Assembly (NCBI RefSeq): GCF_944323605.1
Contig: NZ_CALUTC010000008.1
Span: 1-64,000 of the forward strand
Direction: 5' to 3'
DNA: 64,000 nucleotides
Source: an uncultured Campylobacter sp.
GTDB taxonomy: Bacteria; Campylobacterota; Campylobacteria; Campylobacterales; Campylobacteraceae
Program-made: the position numbers and the translations under genes
Notes under the pieces: model-generated
The model's input: only the letters and a program-made list of their open reading frames with translations
Databases searched by the model: none
Told to the model about the DNA's origin: nothing
Part shown: in pieces, positions 1 through 8,556 of the stretch
Layout: each line of letters begins with the position of its first letter
Numbering within the stretch: position 1 is the first letter of the stretch

Positions 1-63
1 AGAGGACTTTGGAAAGGCTTGACACTAGCAGACTTGGGAAGATTAGCAACATTAGTTGCTTAA
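1..63 (+). CDS. 3' end of an upstream gene (partial, unidentified)
   Basis: From the left edge one frame reads 20 codons and ends at a TAA at 61-63. The peptide ends in GRLATLVA. This faintly resembles the GRLAS-type segment near the C-terminus of PfkB-family sugar or adenosine kinases, but those proteins normally continue further. It may be a truncated gene or a different protein altogether. Too little is visible to name it. Confidence 0.35.
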   Translation, partial: RGLWKGLTLADLGRLATLVA

Positions 64-69
64 TCTTTT

Positions 70-137
<68 letters not shown>

Positions 138-149
138 GGGGGGGGGGGG
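138..149 (+). repeat. Poly-G tract (G12), probable phase-variable site
   Basis: Twelve consecutive G residues lie 35 bp upstream of the ATG at 185. In Campylobacter, G/C runs of about eight or more are classic slipped-strand contingency tracts. Here the tract is outside a reading frame, so any effect on the next gene would be through promoter spacing or transcript level. It is the only G run of this length in the window. Confidence 0.85.
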
Positions 150-184
150 TAGCATTTTTCTTATTTTTTTGAGAAAGGGTTTTT

Positions 185-817
185 ATGAAAATTATCAAAG
201 TTGTGCTTTTATCTTGCATTTTATTTTTTTCTTTCGCAAATGCAAATGAAGATGATAGTGGAGTGCTTTTAGGTATTCAGCTTGGTTATGCTGGTATGGA
301 ATATGACGGTTCAGCAAAGACTAATATCACTGAACTTAGTATAAATAATAGCAGTAGCGGTATTTCTTACGGCTTTTTACTTGGTTATCAGCATTTTTTT
401 AACGATACTCACGGTTTAAGAGCTTATGTTGATTATGTTATAAGCTCTGCTGGAAATTACTGTGTAAATTTTTATTGTAAAAATGCTTACTACAATACTT
501 ACGGACTTGCTTTAGATTATTTGTTTAACTTTAAAAATGATGCTTTTAATTCTTATGGTATTTTTGTAGGTGCTTCTTATGATTATGCTTCTTTTGATAA
601 GTCAGATTTTGGAACTTTAGAGGATATGAAAGGTGGCGGTCTTGGTGCAAATGTAGGTTTTAGATATGCTTATCAAAAAATGTCTTTAGAATTTGGTATA
701 AAATATCACTTTTTTAAACTAGAAAAAGATTATGGTAGTTCTATATTGTATGATTCTGCAAAAGAGAGCATGATGCCAACTTATAATGTATTTTTAAGAG
801 CAAATTATACATTTTAA
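185..817 (+). CDS. Outer membrane beta-barrel protein
   Basis: This 210-residue protein starts with a clear signal peptide (about residues 1-20, cleavage after an ANA-like site). The rest has alternating aromatic/hydrophobic strands such as GLALDYLFNF and GANVGFRYAY. It ends in the aromatic terminus NYTF, the signature of a protein inserted by the BAM complex. Size and pattern fit an 8-stranded barrel like the small Helicobacter/Campylobacter outer membrane proteins. Two Cys (about residues 93 and 98) sit close together in a probable surface loop and could form a disulfide. A weak AAAGGG ribosome site precedes the ATG. The gene stands alone between the poly-G tract and a hairpin terminator. 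Its function is unknown; surface exposure and phase variation are inferences. Confidence 0.75.
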   Translation: MKIIKVVLLSCILFFSFANANEDDSGVLLGIQLGYAGMEYDGSAKTNITELSINNSSSGISYGFLLGYQHFFNDTHGLRAYVDYVISSAGNYCVNFYCKNAYYNTYGLALDYLFNFKNDAFNSYGIFVGASYDYASFDKSDFGTLEDMKGGGLGANVGFRYAYQKMSLEFGIKYHFFKLEKDYGSSILYDSAKESMMPTYNVFLRANYTF

Positions 818-822
818 TTTAT

Positions 823-862
823 ACAAGGTATTATACTTTTTGTTAATACCTTGTTCTTTTTT
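823..862 (+). terminator. Rho-independent terminator of the OMP gene
   Basis: An 11-bp perfect stem (arms 823-833 and 844-854) with a 10-nt loop is followed by a T-rich tail (857-862). It begins 5 bp after the stop codon of the beta-barrel gene. The remaining DNA up to 1037 holds no gene that can be supported. Confidence 0.75.
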
Positions 863-995
863 GCTTGCTCACTATCTTACCTATGATGCGAATACGGCTT
901 TAGACTATAAACGAGCTTGAAGCTGGTTAAATTTTAATCTTACCAAACACATTAATAATAATGCCTTTAATTAAGTATATTTTAAAAATATCAAT

Positions 996-1013
996 ATATA
1001 ATTATATTATAAT
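996..1013 (+). promoter_or_regulatory. Promoter and possible ArsR operator of the metal-efflux operon
   Basis: A TATAAT -10 box lies at 1008-1013, about 25 bp upstream of the ArsR-family start codon. It overlaps the end of a 12-bp perfect AT-only palindrome (996-1007). ArsR/SmtB repressors often bind AT-rich palindromes across their own promoter, so autoregulation is plausible. In DNA this AT-rich the palindrome could be chance. Confidence 0.4.
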
Positions 1014-1037
1014 TTACTAATATAAAAGGAAAAATTT

Positions 1038-1370
1038 ATGAAAGAAGACAATGCTTTTTCTTGCTCTATTGCAGATGAATTTGTTTTGCCAAACGATGAG
1101 GATTTTGAACTTTTAGCTTCATTTTTTTATCTTTTTTCCGATGCAACTAGATTAAAAATTATACATTTGCTAAGAAAAGAAGAATTATGCGTGCATGAGC
1201 TTAGCACTATACTCAACATAAAACAACCGTCTATATCACAGCACTTAAAACTACTTCATCAAGGCAAAATTTTGCAAAAAAGAAAACTTGGACTTCATGT
1301 ATTTTACAGCTTAAAAGATGAGCATATAAGTAAAATTTATAAACAAGGATACAAGCATGTCAAAGAATAA
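1038..1370 (+). CDS. ArsR/SmtB-family metal-responsive repressor
   Basis: This 110-residue winged-helix protein has the ArsR signature: DATRLKIIHLL, then ELCVHELSTIL with the cysteine of the alpha3 metal site (ELCVxxL as in ArsR and CadC), then recognition helix QPSISQHLKLLHQGKIL. A second Cys near residue 8 could add a ligand, as the N-terminal Cys does in CadC. The gene overlaps the following P-type ATPase by 14 bp, so the two are co-transcribed and translationally coupled. The expected role is derepression of the pump when Zn, Cd or Pb accumulates. The exact metal cannot be read from the sequence. The ATG has a good AAAGGA ribosome site. Confidence 0.88.
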   Translation: MKEDNAFSCSIADEFVLPNDEDFELLASFFYLFSDATRLKIIHLLRKEELCVHELSTILNIKQPSISQHLKLLHQGKILQKRKLGLHVFYSLKDEHISKIYKQGYKHVKE

Positions 1371-3261
1371 AATTTTCATACTAGAGCTTATTTTAGCTTT
1401 TGTAGTTTCGTTTTCTTTTTATTTTAATCTATTTGAAAAATGGTTTTTGCTTACTTTATTTTTTGTATCTTATTTTATTATAGGAAGAAGTGTATTTAAA
1501 AATGCCATAAAAGATTTTATGCAAGGTAGATTTATGCGAGAAAGTTTTTTGATGGCAGTTGCTACTTTAGGAGCTATTTTTTTAAATGAATTTATTGAAG
1601 CTTTGGCTGTTTTGATTTTTTATAGAATAGGAATTTATTTTGAAGATTTGGCTATTTCAAGGTCAAAAAATAGCATTTCAAATCTACTTAACATCAAGCC
1701 AGAATACGCAAATCTCATAAAAGATGAAAAAACTATCCAAAAGCTTAGCTTAGATAAGGTTTTTATAAATGATAAAATTCTTATAAAACCATACGAAAAA
1801 GTCCCGCTTGACTGCGTTATTTATGAAAATGAGAGTTATTTTGATACAAAGGCTTTAACCGGAGAAAGTATGCCAAGAGACGCAAAGCCGGGCGATGAGC
1901 TTTTAGCAGGTTTTATAAATGGAGATAAAGCCGTAAAAGCTAAGGTTATAAGAGAGTATAAACATTCTTTAGTAGCTAGAGTTTTGGAATTAATTAGCAA
2001 GGCTCAAGAAAAGAAGACTCCTTTAGAAAATTTTGTAAGCAAATTTAGCAAATTTTATACCCCTATTGTTGTGTTTTTAGCTTTGTTTTTAACCATTATA
2101 CCTACCGCTATTTTTGGATTTAGCGAGTTTGATTTATGGCTTGAAAGGTCTTTAAGTTTGCTTGTTGTATCTTGTCCTTGTGCCTTTGTTATCGGTGTGC
2201 CTTTGACTTATTTTGCCGCTATTGGCAAAGCCTCTAAAATTGGCATTATGTTTAAGGGTTCAGTTTTTTTAGATCTTCTTGCAAAAAGCAAAACAGTTAT
2301 TTTTGATAAAACAGGAACACTTACAAAAGGGGAATTTGCACTTAAAAAAATTAATAATTTTAGCAATTTAAGCGATAAAGAGCTTCTAAAATATCTAGCT
2401 TTAGCAGAATCAAATTCAAAACATCCACTAGCACTTTGTATAGTTAAGGAGTTTGAAAAAAGCGGAGAAAAGCTTGATTACTCTCTTATAAAACAACATA
2501 AAGAATTACGCGGAAACGGTCTTTTGTGCGAGATTGATGATAAGGAAATTTTAGTTGGAAAAGAGGAGCTTTTTAAGAATGTAAAAAATTTTAAACAAGA
2601 TGATACTTGTAATGTGTTTATGGCTATAAATAATGAATTTGTAGCTTCTTTTGTCCTTGATGATAGTATAAAAGAAGATAGCAAAGAGGGTATAGATGAG
2701 CTAAATTCTATGGGTATAAAAACAGTGCTTTTAAGTGGAGATAAAGAAGAAAGAGTAGAAAAGATTGCAAATGAACTTGGAATTTCATCTTTTAAAGGAG
2801 CTTGTTTGCCAGATGAAAAACTAGAATTTTTGCAAGGATATATGAAAGAAAATGGCTTGACTGTTTTTGTTGGAGACGGTATAAATGATGCACCTTGTTT
2901 GATAAATGCTGATGTTGGCATAGCTATGGGAAATATAGGTTCTGATATAGCCATAGAAAATTCCGATATAGTGCTTGTAGATGATAAAATTTCAAAAATT
3001 TCTACTTGCATAAAATTAGCACAAAAAAACTCAAGTATAGTATGGCAAAATGTAATACTAGCATTAAGCGTAAAATTTTTAGCACTCATCTTGGCAGGTT
3101 TTGGTTTTTTATCTATAGCTCTTGCTATATTTGCTGATACAGGGGTTACTGTTTTGGTTGTTTTAAACGCACTTAGACAGCTTTATTCAAATGAAAAAGA
3201 GGAAAAAAATTTGAAAACAGATGAGTTTAAAATGCATATAAAATGCTGTTCATCTCATTAA
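1357..3261 (+). CDS. Heavy-metal P1B-type ATPase, Zn/Cd/Pb exporter type
   Basis: The protein has 634 residues and sits in the inner membrane. Landmarks in order: TGES actuator loop near residue 168, the metal-site CPC in a membrane helix at 273-275, the phosphorylated Asp in DKTGT at 317-321, an SKHPL nucleotide-domain motif, and GDGINDAP near 505. The last membrane helix carries FADTGVTVLVVLNALR, whose Asp is diagnostic of the Zn/Cd/Pb (ZntA/CadA) group and not of copper pumps. There is no N-terminal HMA domain. Instead the extreme C-terminus ends in KCCSSH, a possible metal-binding tail. It is coupled to the ArsR gene just upstream, which supports metal-inducible efflux. A long antisense frame inside it is a shadow. 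Confidence 0.9.
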   Translation: MSKNKIFILELILAFVVSFSFYFNLFEKWFLLTLFFVSYFIIGRSVFKNAIKDFMQGRFMRESFLMAVATLGAIFLNEFIEALAVLIFYRIGIYFEDLAISRSKNSISNLLNIKPEYANLIKDEKTIQKLSLDKVFINDKILIKPYEKVPLDCVIYENESYFDTKALTGESMPRDAKPGDELLAGFINGDKAVKAKVIREYKHSLVARVLELISKAQEKKTPLENFVSKFSKFYTPIVVFLALFLTIIPTAIFGFSEFDLWLERSLSLLVVSCPCAFVIGVPLTYFAAIGKASKIGIMFKGSVFLDLLAKSKTVIFDKTGTLTKGEFALKKINNFSNLSDKELLKYLALAESNSKHPLALCIVKEFEKSGEKLDYSLIKQHKELRGNGLLCEIDDKEILVGKEELFKNVKNFKQDDTCNVFMAINNEFVASFVLDDSIKEDSKEGIDELNSMGIKTVLLSGDKEERVEKIANELGISSFKGACLPDEKLEFLQGYMKENGLTVFVGDGINDAPCLINADVGIAMGNIGSDIAIENSDIVLVDDKISKISTCIKLAQKNSSIVWQNVILALSVKFLALILAGFGFLSIALAIFADTGVTVLVVLNALRQLYSNEKEEKNLKTDEFKMHIKCCSSH

Positions 3262-3352
3262 AATGTAGTGCAAGTGTTAAGCTTTATTTAATTTTTAATT
3301 ATTTTTTATTTTTAACTTGATAAAATTAATCATTTTTTTTAAAAGGCTTAAT

Positions 3353-4984
3353 ATGCTTAGCAATGATGAATTAAAAATATTATTAGAAAAAAGATTAGCT
3401 GATCTAGAATCTTCTCCTTTGAAAGATGAAAAAGTTATACAAGAAAAAAGCGTTTTAAATATACTAAAGTTTTTATCTTTGCCAAATGATTTTTTACCCT
3501 TAGCAAAAAGAGTGTTTGAGCTTAGTCCTAGACAAAAGGTGGTTTGGCTTCATTTGGCTGAATGCACGGGCTGTTCTGAAAGTTTATTTAGGACAGATAA
3601 TCCCGATTTAGCTGAATTTAGCTTTGATTATATATCTCTTGACTATCACGAAACCTTAATGCTTGCTTCTGGTTGGCAAGCTGAAGAGAGTTTAGATGAT
3701 CTTTTAGATTCTAGTGAGGATTTTATTTTAGCAGTTGAAGGCGGAGTATATGCTATAGATACATTTTTTTTAAGCATAGGTGCAAAGGGTGAAAGTGGTT
3801 ATGAGCTTTTACAAAAGGTTGCTAAAAGAGCTAGTTCTATTTTTGCTATTGGCACTTGCTCATCTTATGGAGGCATACAGGCGGCAAATCCTAATCCTAG
3901 CAAATGTTGCGGCATTTCAGAAGTTTTAGATAAAAAAGTAGTTCATATACCCGGTTGTCCTCCAAGTGATGTAAATATCATAGCAAATATAGCTTTTTAT
4001 GCTCTTTTTAAAACAGAGCCAAATTTAGACGAAAAAAATAGACCAAAATGGGCTTATGGCAAGTGTTTGCACGATATGTGCGAGAGAAAAGCTAAATTTG
4101 AAAGTGGAATTTTTGCACAAAAATTTGATGATGACTTAGCTAAAAATGGGGCTTGTCTATTTAAGATAGGTTGCAAGGGTCCTTATACATACAATAACTG
4201 CCCTAAGGTAAAATTTAACTCAAAAACATCTTGGCCTGTGCAAGCAGGACACGGTTGCTTGGCGTGTTGTGAGCCAGATTTTTGGGATGATTTTGGTTTT
4301 TATGAATTTGCTATGAGTAATGATAAGGCTTATGTGGATTATTCATTTAAATCCTTAAATATCAAGTCTTTGAAAGAAAATTCTACCTTAGATGATGAAA
4401 AGGCTGTGCTTAGCTTTGATGAAGATGAGGTAAAAATTTTATATAAAGACGGTTCTAATGAGTCTAATTTTTTAAGCTTAAGTTTTGAAAGTAATGTAAA
4501 GCTAGTTTTGCAAAATTTAGCTAAAAATAAAATGGGAGCATCATTGCTGGATACATACAAGAAAGAATTTCCTAAGCATTATGATTTTATAAATAGCAAT
4601 TATGACGATGTATCAAAGCCTAGTAGTGATATAAGAGATTTTTTTTCTTATATTTATGTTTTAGCAAGAGGAGAATTTTTAAAAGATACAAAAGATTTTT
4701 TTGATTATGCAAGTGCATATAAATTTAAGCATTTAAGTCCATTTGATATAAAGCTTTCATTAAAAGATGATGGTGCAAAGATTGATTTATCAAAATCTAT
4801 GCGTATGCCACTTATATATCTTTGTGGAGGGCTTGATTTGGAAAGCTTAGCTTTTTCTTTTTGCAAAGATTTATGCAAAAATCTAAACGAGGCTCTATCT
4901 TTTCTGTGCGATAAAAGAAGCAAGATGAAGTCATTTTATGCAAGCAAAGATTTTATGCACCCATTTTTGCATAGCCATTTTTGA
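3353..4984 (+). CDS. hydA2: NiFe-hydrogenase small-subunit paralogue (HydA2/HydE type)
   Basis: The first ~340 residues resemble the small, iron-sulfur subunit of NiFe hydrogenases: ECTGCSE (about 69-75), GTCSSYGG, PGCPPSDVN, then CLHDMCERK, GCKGPYTYNNCP and GHGCLACCEPDFWD, which hold the cluster-ligand cysteines. It lacks an evident Tat signal. It carries about 200 extra C-terminal residues not present in catalytic small subunits, like H. pylori HydE (HP0635) and C. jejuni Cj1399 (HydA2), which are separate from the hydrogenase structural operon. The ATG at 3353 is chosen over an upstream TTG because of the AAAAGG ribosome site. No large subunit is nearby. The precise role is unclear, probably hydrogenase maturation or assembly. 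Confidence 0.8.
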   Translation: MLSNDELKILLEKRLADLESSPLKDEKVIQEKSVLNILKFLSLPNDFLPLAKRVFELSPRQKVVWLHLAECTGCSESLFRTDNPDLAEFSFDYISLDYHETLMLASGWQAEESLDDLLDSSEDFILAVEGGVYAIDTFFLSIGAKGESGYELLQKVAKRASSIFAIGTCSSYGGIQAANPNPSKCCGISEVLDKKVVHIPGCPPSDVNIIANIAFYALFKTEPNLDEKNRPKWAYGKCLHDMCERKAKFESGIFAQKFDDDLAKNGACLFKIGCKGPYTYNNCPKVKFNSKTSWPVQAGHGCLACCEPDFWDDFGFYEFAMSNDKAYVDYSFKSLNIKSLKENSTLDDEKAVLSFDEDEVKILYKDGSNESNFLSLSFESNVKLVLQNLAKNKMGASLLDTYKKEFPKHYDFINSNYDDVSKPSSDIRDFFSYIYVLARGEFLKDTKDFFDYASAYKFKHLSPFDIKLSLKDDGAKIDLSKSMRMPLIYLCGGLDLESLAFSFCKDLCKNLNEALSFLCDKRSKMKSFYASKDFMHPFLHSHF

Positions 4985-5938
4985 TTATCTTTGTGCTTCT
5001 ACTGCTTTGTTATGATCGTTTATATTTGTGGTAAATATGTGTTTTCCTGTGCTTTTATCCCTCATAAAATATAAAAAATCCGTTTTTGCAGGAAAAACAG
5101 CCGCCTTTATCGCATTTAATGATACATTGCAAACAGCTTCTTTTGGTAGCCCTTCATATTTATATGTATTGTAAAAGCTATTATCATCTCTTATACGTTG
5201 TGGAGTTATTTTGATGTGAGAGTATTCGCCATAATTTAAAGTCCCGTCCATTTGAAGTTTCATTCCTATTTTAAGCCTATTATATATAACTGATGCTACT
5301 ATTGGCATTTCATCGTTTGAAGCAGCTTCTTTTTGTATAACAGAGGCTATGATTACGTAATCATGCCATTTTTTTTCATTATAAGTGCCAAAAATTTTTT
5401 CGGAAGCATTTTTAAAAGCATTTTGAGAATGTGTTAAAAGAAGTTCTATAAGCAAGGATTCGTTTATGCCTTTTGGTATGCTGTATGTTTCTGGGTAAAA
5501 CATCCCTTCTGCATATTTAGCTTGATTTTGATACTCTTGTAAAAGCTTGTCTTTATTTAAATTTAGTTGTTTTGATAATTCCTCTAAAAATATGACTGTA
5601 GTTTCTCCTGGTATTAGTGTTATTTTTTCTAGTGCTGCTTTTGCAACTGTTAGTTTATATAAAAATTCTATCTTGCTTAGTTTTTCGGCTCCTATATTTA
5701 TCCAGCCAGCTTGCGGATATCCTAATAGTCTCAAAGTAAATTCATCTATTTTGCTCATTTTATGGTTATTTTTGTTTAAATCAGCTATAATTTTACCTAC
5801 AGAACCTTGTGGTATATATACAACAGATTGTGTAGTTGTAGGCAACAACAGATAGTAAAATAAAGAAAAGATAAGAATTATGAATAAATCACATAGCATA
5901 AAAGAAAGATTTGTATATTTTTTAATTTTTATATTCAT
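4985..5938 (-). CDS. mltG: Endolytic murein transglycosylase MltG (YceG-like)
   Basis: An N-terminal membrane helix (about residues 15-35) is followed by a periplasmic YceG-like domain. The motif ASVIQKEAASNDE contains the catalytic Glu, and VASVIYNRLKIGMKLQMDG is the family signature. MltG cuts nascent glycan strands and so sets their length. At 317 residues the length is normal. The last base of the gene is directly adjacent to the stop of the convergent hydA2 gene. The annotated ATG at 5938 lies inside the divergent AsmA-like gene (59 bp overlap). An in-frame ATG at 5899 (overlap 20 bp) still keeps the membrane helix and may be the true start; neither has a clear ribosome site. Confidence 0.87.
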   Translation of the reverse strand: MNIKIKKYTNLSFMLCDLFIILIFSLFYYLLLPTTTQSVVYIPQGSVGKIIADLNKNNHKMSKIDEFTLRLLGYPQAGWINIGAEKLSKIEFLYKLTVAKAALEKITLIPGETTVIFLEELSKQLNLNKDKLLQEYQNQAKYAEGMFYPETYSIPKGINESLLIELLLTHSQNAFKNASEKIFGTYNEKKWHDYVIIASVIQKEAASNDEMPIVASVIYNRLKIGMKLQMDGTLNYGEYSHIKITPQRIRDDNSFYNTYKYEGLPKEAVCNVSLNAIKAAVFPAKTDFLYFMRDKSTGKHIFTTNINDHNKAVEAQR

Positions 5939-8432
5939 AATTTTATTTATCCCCTTTATTATCCTAAAAATAGGCTTTACTATACCATCTTTTAAAAGTG
6001 AAAAAATTTCGGTAGAGCAATTATATATAAAATTAGATAAGAAATTGATAATAAGAGCTAAAAAAGTAAGTTTGCTGCAAAACTTAGAGCAAACAAATGA
6101 TGAAAGTTTTGCTAAAAATTTACTTTTTTATGTTGAAAAGCTTGATTTGTTTTTTACTTTTTTTGAAGAAGTTCATATAGAAAATATGAAGCTTTTTGAG
6201 CGTGAATTTAGGCTTTTATTCACCAAAGAGGAGCTTTTAATAGAAGATAGCAAGTTTTTGCTTAAATTTTCTATAAGCCAAGAAAACAGCAATATAATAG
6301 CCAATGTAAATGAATTTAGCTTTAAAGATTATAACATAAGCACAAATTCGTCCCTGCTTATAAAAACAGATGAAGATGTTTATGATATGAATGGAAGCAT
6401 AAGCTCTGATATTGTTTCGTTTGATTATTCTTTTTCTGTGTCTGATAGAGAAATTGTTTTTCACATAACAAAGCTTTATTCAAATGATATAAAATCGCTT
6501 TTTTCTGCCATTTCAACATATATTAAACTAGACAAAGAGCTAGTTGAATGGGTGAGTAAAAAAGCAGTTGCAAAAGAATACTATATAAACGATTTTAAAT
6601 TAGTGCTTAGTAAAAAATTTATTTCAGGGTATGATATAAAAAATTTAAGTGCAAATGCTAAGGTTAAAAATCTTGATTTGGTATTAAATAACGGAGTTGA
6701 ATCTATTTTGATACCAAATTTAGACTTAAATTTAAGCAAGGAAAAGCTTGATTTTTATTTTGAACAAGCATCTTTTAATGCTAAAGACATAAGTAGAAGT
6801 AAAGTATTTATATATGATATAACAAATCCTAAAAAGATAGGTATATATGTAAGAGTTTTATCAGATGAATTAAAATTAGACAAAGCATTACATAAGCTTT
6901 TAAATAGTTACGGTATTATGCTACCTTTTTCACAGCTAACAGGCAATGTTAATAGCGATTTTTTAATCAAGGTCCCATTTCAGGCAAATAAAAAAATAGA
7001 ATATAGTGGGCAATTTATTCTAAAATCTCTTCAAAGCGATTTAGCTAATTTCTTTGTAAAAGAAGGCACTGTCACTTTAAACAACAACAAGGTAAATTTA
7101 AAAAATTTCTTAGTTTCAAATACCTTTTTAGATACATATTTAAATGCAAATATAGACACAACAAAAAAACAAGCTTTATTTGATAGCAATATAAAAAGAT
7201 TGTATTTTGATAAAATTTTAGATATGAGAGATAAAAATTTAAGTATAGATTTAAATTATAATAAGGGAGTATTTCTAGATATAAAGGATTTTAATCTTAG
7301 TTTAGATTTAAGCAATGGTATAGAATTTGCAAATTCTAATATGATAAAATTTAAACCATATTCTCAGATATTGCAGGATTTAAATGTAACAAAAATAGAA
7401 AAATTTTGGCTTAAAAGTCAAGATTTTAACGACTTTGATATATCTTTAAATGGTGTATTTTTTTCAAATGAAAATATACTTAAAAATAAAAAAGCCTACA
7501 TAGAAGACGATTTTTATATAAAAAAAATCAAAGACAGTATAAAAATCAACAATAAAGACAAAAGCATTCAAGCTAATATAACTTCCAAAGACATAAATTT
7601 AAATGTAAATAACTTTGGCTTCGTTTTAAAAGATATAAAAGGAGCTTATAGCAAAAATATTTTATACAATATAAAGGCGCAAGGACAAAATTTAGACTTT
7701 GTGTTTTCTGAATTTAATAAAAGCCTTAGTTTTGATAATGCGAATTTAAGTGTGTTAGGAGATTCTATCAAATTTAACGCACAAAGAATTAATTCTAGTT
7801 TTTATCTTGATAAAACTAGTGATAGGGTTTATCTTTCTATAAATGGGGTAAATGATAAAATTTTAAATGATTTTTTTGCGGAACAATATGTTAAAAACGG
7901 GACTTTTTCCTTGCTGCTTGAGGGTAAAAATTTTGATGATCTAAATGGCACAGTAAGTATAAAAAAAACATATATAACCGGTTTAAAATTTCACAATCAA
8001 CTAATGAGTTTCATTGACACAGTGCCTTCCTTACTTTTATTTAAAACGCCAACATTTAACAATCAAGGGCTTGATATACAAAATGGAGCCATAGCTTTTG
8101 ACAAAAAAGATGAAAAGATAAATGTAAAAACATTAGCACTTGACGGAGATACTGTCGATATTTTAGGGCTTGGAGATGTAAATTTGAAAGATAATTCCAT
8201 AAACATACAGCTTGAGCTTAAAATTTTAAAATCAGCATCTCATATAATAGCTAACATACCAATAATCAATCAAGTTTTATTAGGAAAGGACCGTGCTATC
8301 TCAACCGCGATCTTAGTTGATGGGACTATAGATGATCCTAAATTTCACACACAAGTGATAAAAGAAGCACTCAAACTACCTTTTGACCTTATAAACAATA
8401 TCATACAAATTCCATCTACTTGGTTTAATTAA
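5880..8432 (+). CDS. Large AsmA-like/DUF3971 envelope protein
   Basis: An 850-residue protein with one N-terminal transmembrane helix (about 10-35). It is followed by a very long beta-rich, Asn/Ser/Lys/Asp-rich region with repeated short strand patterns (for example KVNLKNFLVSN and LDIQNGAIAFD). The C-terminal part, with the conserved stretch LDGDTVDILGLGDVNLKD and an ending in IDDPKFHTQVIKEALKLP, is typical of AsmA/YhdP-family proteins. In E. coli these span the periplasm and help move phospholipid to the outer membrane; that role here is inferred from the family. It starts divergently from mltG with overlapping 5' ends, so the two envelope genes share a compact promoter region. Confidence 0.75.
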   Translation: MNKSHSIKERFVYFLIFIFIILFIPFIILKIGFTIPSFKSEKISVEQLYIKLDKKLIIRAKKVSLLQNLEQTNDESFAKNLLFYVEKLDLFFTFFEEVHIENMKLFEREFRLLFTKEELLIEDSKFLLKFSISQENSNIIANVNEFSFKDYNISTNSSLLIKTDEDVYDMNGSISSDIVSFDYSFSVSDREIVFHITKLYSNDIKSLFSAISTYIKLDKELVEWVSKKAVAKEYYINDFKLVLSKKFISGYDIKNLSANAKVKNLDLVLNNGVESILIPNLDLNLSKEKLDFYFEQASFNAKDISRSKVFIYDITNPKKIGIYVRVLSDELKLDKALHKLLNSYGIMLPFSQLTGNVNSDFLIKVPFQANKKIEYSGQFILKSLQSDLANFFVKEGTVTLNNNKVNLKNFLVSNTFLDTYLNANIDTTKKQALFDSNIKRLYFDKILDMRDKNLSIDLNYNKGVFLDIKDFNLSLDLSNGIEFANSNMIKFKPYSQILQDLNVTKIEKFWLKSQDFNDFDISLNGVFFSNENILKNKKAYIEDDFYIKKIKDSIKINNKDKSIQANITSKDINLNVNNFGFVLKDIKGAYSKNILYNIKAQGQNLDFVFSEFNKSLSFDNANLSVLGDSIKFNAQRINSSFYLDKTSDRVYLSINGVNDKILNDFFAEQYVKNGTFSLLLEGKNFDDLNGTVSIKKTYITGLKFHNQLMSFIDTVPSLLLFKTPTFNNQGLDIQNGAIAFDKKDEKINVKTLALDGDTVDILGLGDVNLKDNSINIQLELKILKSASHIIANIPIINQVLLGKDRAISTAILVDGTIDDPKFHTQVIKEALKLPFDLINNIIQIPSTWFN

Positions 8433-8513
8433 TAATTTTATTTGACAATGTTACTTAATTACACTTTGTTAGTAAATTTTTATTTAAAAATCCTAAATAT
8501 ATATCTTTTTTTG

Positions 8514-8519
8514 TATAAT
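8514..8519 (+). promoter_or_regulatory. -10 box of the icd-mdh-oor operon
   Basis: A perfect TATAAT preceded by TTG lies 38 bp upstream of the icd start codon, in the AT-rich gap after the AsmA-like gene. Campylobacter sigma-70 promoters rely mainly on the -10 box and upstream T-rich periodicity, which is present here. No other promoter is obvious before oorC, so this one may drive the whole TCA operon. Confidence 0.6.
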
Positions 8520-8556
8520 ATTCTTTGCAGTTAGATAAAAACACAAGGAAGTTATT

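Noticed and set aside
2478-3089. Long minus-strand reading frame inside the metal ATPase gene
   Set aside because: It is antisense to a strongly conserved P-type ATPase, is Ser/Phe-rich without family features, and has no ribosome site.
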